The notes beneath the pieces were generated by a model. It was not told where the DNA came from and did no database searches. It saw nothing but the letters and a program-made list of their open reading frames with translations. This document shows, piece by piece, positions 17,318 through 26,557 of a DNA stretch of 64,000 nucleotides. Each line of letters opens with the position of its first letter. The stretch's first letter is position 1. This DNA is from CAWCJL01 sp963795775 (GTDB lineage: Bacteria > Acidobacteriota > Terriglobia > Terriglobales > Acidobacteriaceae): the NCBI GenBank assembly GCA_963795775.1, contig CAWCJL010000003.1:372001-436000 (forward strand), written 5' to 3'. Both the position numbers and the translations under genes were made by a program.

Positions 17318-18526
17318 TCAATGGGCGCCCGCCCCCACGGAGGCAGTCAGCGACGGCCGTCGCGCATGCAGCGCTTCCCGCATCCAGTCCTTCAGCCAAT
17401 CGCAGGGAACGGCAATCAGGATCGACAGTGCTGCCACGGAAAACAGAATCGCGAGCCGCGGTGCGAGGTGGTCCTTGTTGTACGGCACCGTGGCCAGGAT
17501 CAGGATGTAAAACGCGTGGTGAAAGAGGTAGAGCGCAAACGTGCCGTCGGCGATTCTCCGCACCGTGCGCACGCCGCGCCCCACACCATTCACCGGCAGC
17601 TTGTCTACCAGCAACAATAGCCACACCAGCAGCAACGCAGTAGGAATCCCCACGAAGTAGAAATACACATTCGCCCGCTGCACAAAGTGGAAGTCGTGCT
17701 GCTTCCCCAGCGTGTAGATGGTGCGCAGCACACCGCTGTCCAGCAGCCCGTGGGCACTCCCGATCAGATTGCCAAGCATCGCCCTGGCAGCAAACAAAGC
17801 CGCTCCCACGCTCAACAGGAAAGCGGTGTAGCCGGCCAGTCCCCCACGCCGGTGGCGCAGGCGCTGGTAGACGTCATGCGCAGCCACGCCCGCCAGCCAC
17901 ACCGGAAACAGCAGCAGTATCGGCGGCCCCGTCAGCAGCCCCAGCAATCCAAAGAACACCCACCGCCGCATTCCCCGGGAAAAGAACAGTACGCCGTAAA
18001 ACGCGTAGTAGCTGCATTCGTAGCTCAGCGACCAGAAGACCGGGTTGATGGGGTTGCTGATGTTCATGCCCCAGAACTGGGTGATGTACGTCAGGTTCGC
18101 CAGCAGGTCGACCGCATAGTTGCCTGCCGGCATATAAAACAGAAAGGGGTGTGCCGCCGGCTGCACCCAGTGGCACACCAGGGCCACTACGGTGTCGAAG
18201 AGCAGGGCCGGCACCACGACCGAGTACATGCGGGACGCGCGGTCCACGAAATACTCGTACTGCCCCATCTTCCGGGTCGTGGTTACCAGCCGGATCACAA
18301 ATCCGGACAGAACAAAGAAGACCGCAACGCCATCCCACGAGGCACCGTAGTCAATCCAGCCATGGCTGAAAGCCGGGCTGCAGAAATGTCCGTAGGCTAC
18401 GGCACAGGCCGCGGCAAAGCGGATGACGTCCAGCAGCACCGAGGCCGCGGGGCGGATGCGCGCAGGAGGGGCGGGTGTGCGCGCCGCGGCAGCACCCGGC
18501 GCGGCGCGCTCAGGCGCCTCCTTCAC
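17318..18526 (-). CDS. Membrane acyltransferase, acyltransferase_3 (OafA/YrhL) family
   Basis: About 402 aa, ten or so membrane helices. The family signature is visible: LLDVIRFAAACAVAYGHF near the N-terminus with the catalytic-type histidine, and GVAVFFVLSGFVIRLVTTTR. DRASRMYSVVVPALLFD is a family loop. Members transfer acetyl or other acyl groups to cell-surface sugars, lipids or peptidoglycan. The GTG at 18526-18524 overlaps the lgt TGA (GTGA), so it is coupled to lgt; a longer reading that runs through lgt in another frame is spurious. A close paralogue lies at 46151-47296. Confidence 0.85.
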   Translation of the reverse strand: MKEAPERAAPGAAAARTPAPPARIRPAASVLLDVIRFAAACAVAYGHFCSPAFSHGWIDYGASWDGVAVFFVLSGFVIRLVTTTRKMGQYEYFVDRASRMYSVVVPALLFDTVVALVCHWVQPAAHPFLFYMPAGNYAVDLLANLTYITQFWGMNISNPINPVFWSLSYECSYYAFYGVLFFSRGMRRWVFFGLLGLLTGPPILLLFPVWLAGVAAHDVYQRLRHRRGGLAGYTAFLLSVGAALFAARAMLGNLIGSAHGLLDSGVLRTIYTLGKQHDFHFVQRANVYFYFVGIPTALLLVWLLLLVDKLPVNGVGRGVRTVRRIADGTFALYLFHHAFYILILATVPYNKDHLAPRLAILFSVAALSILIAVPCDWLKDWMREALHARRPSLTASVGAGAH

Positions 18527-19308
18527 GGCTCTGAGGTGCGAAGCGGCTGCTTGGATACGGGAGCGCCGGCCGGTACTGCGGCGCGCGACCTGGCCCAAAG
18601 CATCAGCAGCAGACCCAGCACCATCGACCCCAGGCTGGCTACCTGCGCATTGCTCATGCCGAAGTACAGTTTCGGGTTGATGCGGATGAACTCCACCAGA
18701 AAGCGCGCGAAACCGGCCAGCAGCAGGTACTCGCCCGTGATCTCGCCCGCAGGCTTGCGGCCCCGCCGCCACAGCAGCCAGGCGATTACTAGCGCCGCGA
18801 TCAGCTCGTAAACCGGCGTGGGATGCACGCGATCGGTCGTTGGCACCAGGCCGTGCGGAAAGCTCATGCCCCAGGGCAGGTTCGTCGGTCGGCCATAATC
18901 TCCGTCGCCGGAAACCAGGCAGCCCAGCCGTCCTACGCCATAGCCCACGGCGGCGGCTGGCGCGGCCAGGTCCAGCATGCCGAGCCCGCCCACGCCGGCC
19001 GAGCGCCCTTGCCACACCAAAGTCAGAATGCCCGCGATCAGCCCCCCGTACCAGGCAAAGCCCGCGCGATCAAATAGCAGCGCCGCCGGATCATGCATCA
19101 ACATCGCCGGCGTCTCCAGCACGTGCCAGAGCTTTGCCCCCACCACGCCCAGCACGGTGGTAAACGCCACCACGGTCACCGCGTCCGCCTGGATACCGAA
19201 GCGACGGAAATTGCGGTGGAGCACATAGCCGGCGCATACCGCCGCGAGCCAAAGTAACAGGCCAAAAGTGCCGACCGTCAGCGGGCCAAGGTGCAGGTAG
19301 GGATACAT
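18523..19308 (-). CDS. lgt: Prolipoprotein diacylglyceryl transferase
   Basis: 261 aa inner-membrane enzyme that moves diacylglyceryl from phosphatidylglycerol onto the lipobox cysteine of prolipoproteins. The Lgt signature GRLGCLVSGDGDYGRPT is intact, as are FAWYGGLIAG and HPTPVYE. Seven hydrophobic segments fit the family. ATG at 19308 gives MYPYLHLGPLTVGTFGLLLW, the typical N-terminus. The downstream acyltransferase starts inside its stop codon. It is transcribed divergently from hpt, with only 56 bases between the two starts. Confidence 0.96.
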   Translation of the reverse strand: MYPYLHLGPLTVGTFGLLLWLAAVCAGYVLHRNFRRFGIQADAVTVVAFTTVLGVVGAKLWHVLETPAMLMHDPAALLFDRAGFAWYGGLIAGILTLVWQGRSAGVGGLGMLDLAAPAAAVGYGVGRLGCLVSGDGDYGRPTNLPWGMSFPHGLVPTTDRVHPTPVYELIAALVIAWLLWRRGRKPAGEITGEYLLLAGFARFLVEFIRINPKLYFGMSNAQVASLGSMVLGLLLMLWARSRAAVPAGAPVSKQPLRTSEP

Positions 19309-19364
19309 GGGTAGTCGTTTTGAGTATAGTCTTCAGTGCTTCGGTTAGGAGAAGATGGAGAGCG

Positions 19365-20009
19365 ATGGTCCGGTCCGCCATTCCGCAGCAACACGGGGCA
19401 GACACGCAGGGCGACCTTGCCGCCAATCCTGAAGCTTCCTTTCCAGCAGCGCACGCGCCGCAGGAAACCCACACCGACCTGCCGGTCCTGTACACCCGCA
19501 GCCAGATCGCCGAACGCGTGGCGGAACTTGGCGCTCGCATTGACCGCGACTACGCGGGAGAAAGCGTCATGCTGGTCGGCGTGCTCAAAGGCGCGGCGAT
19601 ATTTCTTGCCGACCTGGCGCGCTCCGTGCGCACAGATTGCACTTTTGATTTCGTCTCTGTCTCCAGTTACGGAAAAGGCACGCGCTCGAGCGGCGCCGTA
19701 AAGCTCATCAAGGATCTTGATCATCCTATAGAGGGCAGGAACATCATCCTGGTGGAGGACATTCTTGACACCGGGCTGACGCTCGGCTTTCTCCGCAGAT
19801 TGTTCGCACAACACGAACCGCGCTCTCTTCGTGTGGCCGCTCTGCTGGACAAGCCGGAGCGGCGGCTTGAACCGATACAGGCCGACTATGTCGGCTTCTC
19901 AATTCCGAACCACTTCGTGGTGGGATACGGCATGGATTATGCGGAGCGCTATCGCAACCTCCCCGACATCTGTATCCTTCCGCCGGGTGCCTTGGACGCG
20001 CACGAGTGA
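19365..20009 (+). CDS. hpt: Hypoxanthine phosphoribosyltransferase
   Basis: 214 aa. Salvages hypoxanthine or guanine with PRPP. The PRPP-binding motif is IILVEDILDTGLTL, with VGVLKGAAIFLADLARS as the PPi loop and VSSYGKGTRSSGAVKLIKDL as the flexible loop. ATG 19365 follows a GGAG site and adds a roughly 45-residue polar N-terminal extension before the conserved LPVLYTRSQIAERVAELG; a TTG at 19320 would be longer still. The deoC frame opens at the stop, so the pair looks like a nucleotide-salvage operon. Confidence 0.92.
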   Translation: MVRSAIPQQHGADTQGDLAANPEASFPAAHAPQETHTDLPVLYTRSQIAERVAELGARIDRDYAGESVMLVGVLKGAAIFLADLARSVRTDCTFDFVSVSSYGKGTRSSGAVKLIKDLDHPIEGRNIILVEDILDTGLTLGFLRRLFAQHEPRSLRVAALLDKPERRLEPIQADYVGFSIPNHFVVGYGMDYAERYRNLPDICILPPGALDAHE

Positions 20010-20053
20010 TACACGAGGAGCTTCCGCACGTACGGCAGTTCCGAGGAGCTTGC

Positions 20054-20806
20054 ATGAGAATAGTGGAACAGGATCTGGACCTCGAACTGGATCATGGAGT
20101 CTTTAACCCCGCTGCCTTCGCCGCGAACGCTTTGCATACAACGGACAGCTTCGCAGCCGTGTTCGATCACACCCTGCTTAAACCGGATGCTACCCGGGAG
20201 CAGGTAATCCGCCTGTGTCATGAAGCCGGCGCACACCGCTTCGCCTGTGCCATGGTCAGTCCCGCCTGGGTTCCGCTTGCCTGTTCCGTACTGGACGGCA
20301 GTGGTGTTGCCGTCGGCGTGGTGATTGGCTTCCCCCTGGGTGCCAACCTCACCACCACCAAGCGCGATGAAGCCCGCGAGATGGTGAAGCTGGGTGCGCG
20401 TGAACTCGACATGGTTATGAACATCGGCATGCTCAAAAGCGGCATGAACGCGCAGGTGGAGCAGGACATCCAGGCGGTGGTGCAGGTGGCTCGCGACGCC
20501 GGCGCGCTGGTCAAGGTCATCCTTGAAACCTGCCTGCTCAGCGTGGAAGAAAAATTGCGCGGGGCTGAGATTGCAATTGCCGCAGGTGCCGATTTCCTCA
20601 AGACCAGCACCGGATTCGCCAAGGCCGGCGCCACCGCCGCTGATGTTGCCCTGCTGCGCGGCATTGCGGGCAGCCGCTGCGGCGTGAAGGCCTCCGGCGG
20701 CATTCGTACCCTGGCCGATGCGCGTTCCATGCTCGAAAGCGGCGCCACCCGCATCGGCGCCAGCGCGAGTGTTGCCATCGTGGAGGAGTTTGCCCGGATC
20801 AGTTAG
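20054..20806 (+). CDS. deoC: Deoxyribose-phosphate aldolase
   Basis: 250 aa class I aldolase splitting deoxyribose-5-phosphate into acetaldehyde and glyceraldehyde-3-phosphate. FDHTLLKPDATREQV, VGVVIGFPLGANLTTTKRDE and DFLKTSTGFAKAGAT (Schiff-base lysine) are the family landmarks, with VKASGGIRTLADA as the phosphate site. ATG 20054 is chosen because GAGGAG lies five bases upstream; a GTG at 20006 overlapping the hpt stop would add 16 residues. It follows hpt directly, consistent with salvage of nucleosides. Confidence 0.94.
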   Translation: MRIVEQDLDLELDHGVFNPAAFAANALHTTDSFAAVFDHTLLKPDATREQVIRLCHEAGAHRFACAMVSPAWVPLACSVLDGSGVAVGVVIGFPLGANLTTTKRDEAREMVKLGARELDMVMNIGMLKSGMNAQVEQDIQAVVQVARDAGALVKVILETCLLSVEEKLRGAEIAIAAGADFLKTSTGFAKAGATAADVALLRGIAGSRCGVKASGGIRTLADARSMLESGATRIGASASVAIVEEFARIS

Positions 20807-20929
20807 CCCCGCATTGGCTCTCCGCTTCGTCCACTTTCCGCTCGCGGCCACGCCCGGCGTTGCAGCGGAGCACTGCGCTATCATGGCACCGTCGAGCACC
20901 GGGCGACGGAGCGCGGCAGCGGAGTGCGC

Positions 20930-22780
20930 GTGAAGCAGGAGAGGCCCCCCGGACAGGTACCCCCGCTGTCCGCTGATGTCTTCGAAGGCGACTACCGGCC
21001 CAGCTCGGAAGAAGCTGCGGCGCAGGTACGTGTGCGCGAGGACCCGATTCAGATCGAGTTCCTCATGCGGCTCGCCAATGCCCTGAACACCACGCTCGAT
21101 CTGCAAACCCTCATGCATCAGACCGCGGAGCTGGTGCGCGCCGTCATCGACTACCGCATCTTCGCCATTCTGCTCCTCAACGAGCGCACCAACGAACTGC
21201 GTATGCGCTTTCAGATCGGTCATTCGCCGGAATTGGAACGCAAACGCATCCGCATCGGCGAAGGCATCGTGGGTGAAGCGGCGGCGCGCAAAGAGCCGGT
21301 GCTCGTCAACGACGTTCGCACCCGCGAAAACTACGTGCCCGCCAACGAAGCGGTGCGTTCGGAGCTGGCCGTACCGCTGATCGTGAAGAACCGTGTCATT
21401 GGCGTTATCGACATCGAAAGCGAGCACGTCGGCTATTTCCGGCCGGAGCAGGTGCGCCTCCTCGACCTCACCGCATCCCGTGTCGCCATCGCGGTCGAGA
21501 ATGCGCGTCTCTACACGCGCGTCTCGCGGCAGGCGCAGACGCTTGCCGTGCTCACCGAGATCAGCCGCGATCTCACCTCCATCCTCGACCTCGACCCGCT
21601 CTTGGAGCGGATCGGGCAGCTCCTGCGCCGATTGATCGATTACCAGATGTTTTCCATCCTCCTGCTCGATGAGCGAGGACAGGTGCTCGAAACACAATTC
21701 GCCGTCCGCTTCGGCGAGCGCTATGACCCCAAGGAGCGCGTACCGCTGGACCGCGGGCTGGTGGGCGCTGCCGTGCGCGAACGCAAGCTGGTGCACTCAC
21801 CGGATGTGCGCAAGGATCCGCGCTATTACCTCGTGAATCCCCTCACCCGTTCTGAGCTCGCGGTTCCGCTGCTCTACAAGAACAAGGTCATCGGCGTGCT
21901 CGACCTGGAGCACACGCGCGCCAACTTCTTCAACGAGGACCACGAGCGCATCCTCGTCACCCTGGCCGCACAGATCGCTATCGCCATTGAAAATGCGCGT
22001 CTCTACCAGCGTGTTGCCCAGCAGGAGCAACGGCTGGAGCACGACCTAGAGATGGCGCGCGAAGTGCAGCTCCGTCTGCTTCCGCAGAACCGCCCGCAGC
22101 ATGTTCATGCCGAGTTCGCCACGCGCTTCATCCCGGCGCGCACCATCGGAGGCGACCTCTACGACTTCCTCCGCTACGACAACGAGCACACCGGCATCGC
22201 CCTGGGAGACGCCAGCGGCAAAGCCGCGCCGGCCGCGCTCTATGCCGCACTGGTCAGCGGCATCATGAGGGCCGCCTCGCCGCAGTGTCCTCACCCCGCA
22301 GACATGCTCCGCCTGCTGAACGATTCGCTCCAGGAGCGCCGGGTCGATGCCCAGTACGTCACCATGGTTTTCGCGGTGTGGAACGACAGCAATCAAACTC
22401 TGGAGATCGCCAACGCGGGCGCGGTCCAGCCGCTGATCTGCCGTGGTGGCGAGGTGGACACGATCCAGGCAGAAGGCTTTCCGCTGGGCCTATTCCCCGA
22501 TGTGAGCTATGAACAGTTCACTCTTTCCACGCGGCCCGGCGATTCCATCCTCTTTTTCAGCGACGGTCTTGCCGATGCCGAGGACCTGCACGGGAACATG
22601 TTCGGCGCCGAGCGCCTGGCCGAGTTGCTCAGGCTCCATCACCAGCGCTCTGCCGCGGAGCTGGCCGACCTCATCCTTGCCGAGATTGCCAGCTTCCAGA
22701 ACGGCTGCGAGCGCTTTGACGACGAAACGCTCGTCGTATTGAGGGTGCTCGACGCCCACTCTCCGCGCGGGCCCGCCTGA
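20930..22780 (+). CDS. GAF-GAF-SpoIIE protein serine phosphatase (RsbU type)
   Basis: About 616 aa. Two tandem GAF sensory domains (roughly residues 45-200 and 205-365; each with the pattern VRSELAVPLIVKNRVIGVID and LTRSELAVPLLYKNKVIGVL) are joined by a coiled linker (QEQRLEHDLEMAREVQLRLL) to a PPM/SpoIIE phosphatase domain (GGDLYDFLRYDNEHTGIALG, DASGKAAPAALYAALVSGIM, FFSDGLADAED with metal-binding aspartates). Such proteins usually dephosphorylate an anti-sigma factor antagonist in partner-switching stress pathways. No antagonist or anti-sigma gene is adjacent. GTG 20930 has GGAG five bases before it; GTG 20924 is an alternative. Confidence 0.9.
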   Translation: MKQERPPGQVPPLSADVFEGDYRPSSEEAAAQVRVREDPIQIEFLMRLANALNTTLDLQTLMHQTAELVRAVIDYRIFAILLLNERTNELRMRFQIGHSPELERKRIRIGEGIVGEAAARKEPVLVNDVRTRENYVPANEAVRSELAVPLIVKNRVIGVIDIESEHVGYFRPEQVRLLDLTASRVAIAVENARLYTRVSRQAQTLAVLTEISRDLTSILDLDPLLERIGQLLRRLIDYQMFSILLLDERGQVLETQFAVRFGERYDPKERVPLDRGLVGAAVRERKLVHSPDVRKDPRYYLVNPLTRSELAVPLLYKNKVIGVLDLEHTRANFFNEDHERILVTLAAQIAIAIENARLYQRVAQQEQRLEHDLEMAREVQLRLLPQNRPQHVHAEFATRFIPARTIGGDLYDFLRYDNEHTGIALGDASGKAAPAALYAALVSGIMRAASPQCPHPADMLRLLNDSLQERRVDAQYVTMVFAVWNDSNQTLEIANAGAVQPLICRGGEVDTIQAEGFPLGLFPDVSYEQFTLSTRPGDSILFFSDGLADAEDLHGNMFGAERLAELLRLHHQRSAAELADLILAEIASFQNGCERFDDETLVVLRVLDAHSPRGPA

Positions 22781-22828
22781 GCCTGTCGCGCCGTGTAAGC
22801 TGAAAAGAAAATCACTCGGAGAGAACGC

Positions 22829-24127
22829 GTGTCAGAACCGTCCACATTCGAGGTCATTCACCCCTGCCGCACTCTGATGGGCAGCCTCCAGCTTCCCGGC
22901 GACAAAAGTATCTCTCACCGTTACGCATTGCTGGGTGCCTTCGCGGAAGGCATCACGCGCCTAACCAATTTTTCTACTGGCGCCGACTGCGCCAGCAGCC
23001 TGCGCTGTGTGCAGGCCCTCGGCGCCGGCATCACTGTGCGCGATGACGCCCTCGAGATTACCGGTTGCTCCGGCGTCTTTCAGCAGCCTGCTGAATCCCT
23101 CGATTGCGGCAATTCCGGCTCTACCATGCGCATGCTCTCCGGACTCCTCGCCGGCCAGCAAGGTGCCTTCACCCTCACCGGCGATGCGTCCCTGTCGCGA
23201 CGTCCCATGGAGCGTGTGCGCAGGCCGCTGGAGCAGATGGGCGCCACCGTGACCTTGGTAGACGGACACGCGCCCGTTTCCATCCGCGGTGCGCAGCTGC
23301 ACGCTGTAGATTTCACCCCACCCGTCCCCAGTGCGCAAGTCAAGACTGCCGTGCTCTTTGCCGGACTCCAGGCAAACGGCACCACCACGGTACGTGAGTC
23401 CATTTGCACGCGCGACCACGGCGAGCTGGCGCTCCGCGCCTTTGGAGCGAAGCTGGACCGCGTCGCAGACGCGGTCAGCATCGCGGGCGGCCAGCGCTTG
23501 CACGCCATTGAAGCCGCGGTTCCCGGAGACCTCTCCTCCGCGGCATTCTTTCTTTGCGCGGCCGCGCTCTTCCCGGAGTCCAGCCTGGTGCTGAATCATC
23601 TCGGACTTAACCCCACGCGCGCGGCACTGCTCGACGTGATGGGCAGCCTCGGGGCCAGAGCGAATATCCTGAACCTGCAGGAACAACACGGCGAGCTGGT
23701 CGGCACCGTCCAGTTGCTCGCACCGCGTGACGGCCTGTACGGGGCCACTATCGACGGCGCGGTCGCCGCACAGCTCATCGATGAGCTGCCTGTGCTGGCC
23801 GCCATCGCACCTTACACGCGCCACGGCATCCGCATCCGCGATGCGCGGGAGCTGCGTGTCAAGGAGTCCGACCGCATCGCGCTTGTGGCCGAGAACCTCC
23901 GCGCGATGGGCGCAGAGGTGGCGGAGTTTGAAGACGGGCTCGACGTACCCGGCGGCCAGACCTTGCACGGTGCCGACATCCACTCCGGCGGAGATCACCG
24001 CATCGCGATGGCGTTCTCAGTCGCGGCGCTGCGCGCGCAGGGCGACAGCCGCATCTACGGCGCTGAGGCTGCGGCCATCTCCTTCCCCGAGTTCTTCACC
24101 CTGCTGCGGCAGGCCGCAGTAGAGTAG
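22829..24127 (+). CDS. aroA: 3-phosphoshikimate 1-carboxyvinyltransferase (EPSP synthase)
   Basis: 432 aa shikimate-pathway enzyme joining PEP to shikimate-3-phosphate. LPGDKSISHRYALLGAFAEG, GNSGSTMRMLSG, RRPMERVRRPLEQMG and LRVKESDRI are diagnostic. It also has the motifs described for class II enzymes: TRDHGE (RxHxE), SAQVKTAV (SAQxK), NPTR and GDKS. The PEP-site residue that is alanine in the CP4 enzyme is glycine here (G97 in GNSGS). The GTG at 22829 follows GGAGAG. It is the last plus-strand gene before a hairpin at 24151-24174 and converges on the TolC-like gene. Confidence 0.95.
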   Translation: MSEPSTFEVIHPCRTLMGSLQLPGDKSISHRYALLGAFAEGITRLTNFSTGADCASSLRCVQALGAGITVRDDALEITGCSGVFQQPAESLDCGNSGSTMRMLSGLLAGQQGAFTLTGDASLSRRPMERVRRPLEQMGATVTLVDGHAPVSIRGAQLHAVDFTPPVPSAQVKTAVLFAGLQANGTTTVRESICTRDHGELALRAFGAKLDRVADAVSIAGGQRLHAIEAAVPGDLSSAAFFLCAAALFPESSLVLNHLGLNPTRAALLDVMGSLGARANILNLQEQHGELVGTVQLLAPRDGLYGATIDGAVAAQLIDELPVLAAIAPYTRHGIRIRDARELRVKESDRIALVAENLRAMGAEVAEFEDGLDVPGGQTLHGADIHSGGDHRIAMAFSVAALRAQGDSRIYGAEAAAISFPEFFTLLRQAAVE

Positions 24128-24150
24128 TCGCCTTTCCCCCAAAAACAATG

Positions 24151-24174
24151 CTGCGGACCCCTTGAGGTCCGCAG
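24151..24174. terminator. Hairpin between convergent aroA and TolC-like gene
   Basis: Nine-base perfect stem CTGCGGACC / GGTCCGCAG with a six-base loop. On the minus strand it is followed by CATTGTTTTTGG, giving a T-run for the leftward gene; on the plus strand by ACTTATTT. It sits between two convergent stops and probably ends both transcripts. Confidence 0.7.
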
Positions 24175-24250
24175 ACTTATTTCCCCATGTTCTGAGCTTC
24201 GCGAAGCATCCGAACGGAAGCTCCGCTGGCAAGGAAAGCAGAGGTAATCG

Positions 24251-26557
24251 TTACTGAGGCTGTGGCGTGCTCGCTTGTGGCGGGTTCGCCTGCGGAGGAT
24301 TCCCCTGCGGCGGGTTCCCCTGCGGTGGTTGTTGCGTTGGCGGCATGGGTGTGGTCGGCGCCGCTGGTGCCTGCTCGCTCTTCTTGAGTTGTTCCTGCTG
24401 CGCCGGCACGCCTGCTTCCGGCTGCGCTGGAGCCGCTTCGAGGCCCGGAATCGACAACTCCTGGTTCACCTTACCGACGACCGCGTCGCCCATGCTGATG
24501 CCGTACTTGTCCAGCGTGTTCGCCAGGATCTGTTCCAGCGAGGCGCGGTCACGCGCGTAGGTGGCCAGTGAAGCGGTCACGGTGTTTTCGGATGCCGCCA
24601 GGTTCCGTTCCTGCTGCAGCACGTTGGCAGTAGTGGAGGCGCCAAATTTGAACTTCTTTCGCTCGGCGTCCAGGGCCTGGATGTTGTATTCACGCGTTGC
24701 CATCGCCGCCTGTACTGCGGCTCGGTCGTTGGTCAACGCGTACTGCGCGTTGGTTACCTGGATGCGGATCTGTACGTAGATCTGCTCCAGCTTCATCTGG
24801 TCCTGGCGGTATTCGATCAGCGACCGCGATTGTAGCGCCTGCGCCGTGCGGTTGCGGATCGGAATATTGATATTCACGCCCACGCCCTTGTCCGGCCCGG
24901 AGTTGTTGAATAGATTCTGGAAAACAGAACCGTACGGAATCGTCGGGACCAGGCCCGGAGGGCATGGAACGAACGGCCCTGTGAAGCCGCCGCAATTCAG
25001 CGACGGGCTCTGTGCGCCGCCAATGGCCGTGCTGCCATAGAAGCCGTAAACGTCTACCGTGGGCAGCAGGCCGTTGCGCACGCCCTTGAGCGTGATGCGG
25101 TCATTCTTCAGGTTCAGGTTCGCCTGCTCGATCTCCGGCCGGTGCTCGTATGCTTGCTTCACCAGGTCCTCGACCGAGGCCTTCTCTTCCGGCATTTCGA
25201 TCAGCGAAACGCGATCCGTTGGAATCACGGGCGCCTGCGAAAGCGTCGGGTCGTTCAGGTTGCGCGCGATCGCCTGCTTGATGATCAGTTGCTGATATTC
25301 CAGATTGGTCTGCGCCGTGATCAGCGTCTGCTTATCGGCCGCCACTTGGTTATCCGCGTTCAACACGTCGAGCGGCGCCAGGGTGCCGATCTCCAGTTGC
25401 TTGCGGTCATCGGAAGCGACCTGCGTGGACTGCTGCAGCGCCCGCTGCGCGGACTGCACGTTCTCGTATGCGCTCACCAGCGCCCAGTAAATGTTCTCGA
25501 CCTGGTTGATGGTGTAGAGAAGTTGCTGCCGGAACGATGAATCGGTAATACGCCGGTCGTTGATGGCCTGCGCAATGAAGCGCCCATTTACGCCGGTGCC
25601 GAATCCCTGGAGCAGATGTTGCGTCAACTGCGCGCGAAATGTGGATTGGAGCGCCGGGCTGTACTCGCTACGCTGGCTGTTGCTGGTAATGCGTGAGTTG
25701 TTGAAGCCGACGGACAGCGCCGTTCCAGTGATAAAGCCCTGGCTGTAGCCGAAATTGTATTCGTCGGTATTTTGGCTTAGCGTGTTCGTGCCGGTGATGA
25801 AGGTGGTGCTTTGCGGAATCAGCGCGCGCTCCAGTTGCACCGTTCCAGTCAGGAAGGGATCGAGCAGTTCCGGGATGGGACCAGCGCCGTTGGTGGTCAG
25901 CACCAGGCCGGAGGAGCCCGCGCCCGCACCGGCCGTACCTGCCGTCGTGCCGCCTGGACCGCCGCCGGAAGAGAGCGTGGAGGTGCTACCGCCGAGCGTC
26001 CCCGTCACCAGCCCGGAGTTCACACCCAGCAGGTTGGAGCCGGCACGCGAGCGCAGAATGTCCGTATCCGCGATGTCCAGGTTGTAGCGGGCAATGGCGA
26101 TGTCGTAGTTGTTCTCCAGCGCCAGCATGATGGCATCGCCCAGGCTCAGGTACAGCTTGCCGTCTTTCAGCAGCTCCTGGATGCGCGGAGAATTCGTAAC
26201 CCGCGGCGTCTGCAAATGCGTCGAGGTATAGGGAGCGATCGGATTGGGAAACTGGCGCTTCGGCTTGGTGAAATCACGGTCACTGGGCCGCATGTAAAGG
26301 GGCTCGGTCGCTACCGGCGTCGGCTCTGCGGGCAGGCCCTCGGTCGCTGCACTTGAGGAGTTCGCTGGCTGTGCAGGTTGCCCGGTCTGTGCGGGCTGTT
26401 GCGCCTGCTGCGCCGGTGCATAGGGCGCTATCGTAGAAAGGAGCAGGGTCGCGATTGCCGCGCCGTTCGACAGCCTCCTGGTTGTGAAGCTGCTGCGGTG
26501 GGTCTTTCCCGCATACACGCGCGCGCTGCCGCGCAAACCACGAAAACGAAACTCCAT
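24251..26557 (-). CDS. TolC-family outer-membrane efflux protein
   Basis: About 768 aa from the ATG at 26557 (GGAGAAGAG upstream); a longer reading starts at 26671. A signal-like segment (NGAAIATLLLSTIAPYAPAQ) precedes two outer-membrane efflux protein repeats with coiled-coil hairpins (YTINQVENIYWALVSAYENV; VQIRIQVTNAQYALTNDRAA). A Gly/Ser/Thr-rich insertion (GGSTSTLSSGGGPGGTT) and a C-terminal tail of NPPQ-type repeats are extra to E. coli TolC (about 490 aa), explaining the length. It would form the outer-membrane duct of an RND or ABC efflux or secretion system, but no inner-membrane partner is adjacent. Confidence 0.85.
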   Translation of the reverse strand: MEFRFRGLRGSARVYAGKTHRSSFTTRRLSNGAAIATLLLSTIAPYAPAQQAQQPAQTGQPAQPANSSSAATEGLPAEPTPVATEPLYMRPSDRDFTKPKRQFPNPIAPYTSTHLQTPRVTNSPRIQELLKDGKLYLSLGDAIMLALENNYDIAIARYNLDIADTDILRSRAGSNLLGVNSGLVTGTLGGSTSTLSSGGGPGGTTAGTAGAGAGSSGLVLTTNGAGPIPELLDPFLTGTVQLERALIPQSTTFITGTNTLSQNTDEYNFGYSQGFITGTALSVGFNNSRITSNSQRSEYSPALQSTFRAQLTQHLLQGFGTGVNGRFIAQAINDRRITDSSFRQQLLYTINQVENIYWALVSAYENVQSAQRALQQSTQVASDDRKQLEIGTLAPLDVLNADNQVAADKQTLITAQTNLEYQQLIIKQAIARNLNDPTLSQAPVIPTDRVSLIEMPEEKASVEDLVKQAYEHRPEIEQANLNLKNDRITLKGVRNGLLPTVDVYGFYGSTAIGGAQSPSLNCGGFTGPFVPCPPGLVPTIPYGSVFQNLFNNSGPDKGVGVNINIPIRNRTAQALQSRSLIEYRQDQMKLEQIYVQIRIQVTNAQYALTNDRAAVQAAMATREYNIQALDAERKKFKFGASTTANVLQQERNLAASENTVTASLATYARDRASLEQILANTLDKYGISMGDAVVGKVNQELSIPGLEAAPAQPEAGVPAQQEQLKKSEQAPAAPTTPMPPTQQPPQGNPPQGNPPQANPPQASTPQPQ
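24266..24337 (-). repeat. In-frame proline-rich repeats at the C-terminus of the TolC-like protein
   Basis: The minus strand encodes QGNPPQGNPPQANPPQAS, with DNA repeats of about 15 bases. They form a low-complexity tail after the efflux domain, a likely site of length variation. Confidence 0.75.

Noticed and set aside
18527..19015. N-terminal extension of the lgt-linked acyltransferase
   Set aside because: It would run through lgt in another frame; the GTGA overlap gives a normal start.
22829..24127. Calling aroA a glyphosate-resistance gene
   Set aside because: Class II motifs are present but the key loop residue is glycine; sequence alone does not support resistance.
24266..24337. CRISPR-like short repeats
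   Set aside because: In-frame codons for Pro/Gln/Asn repeats with no spacers.
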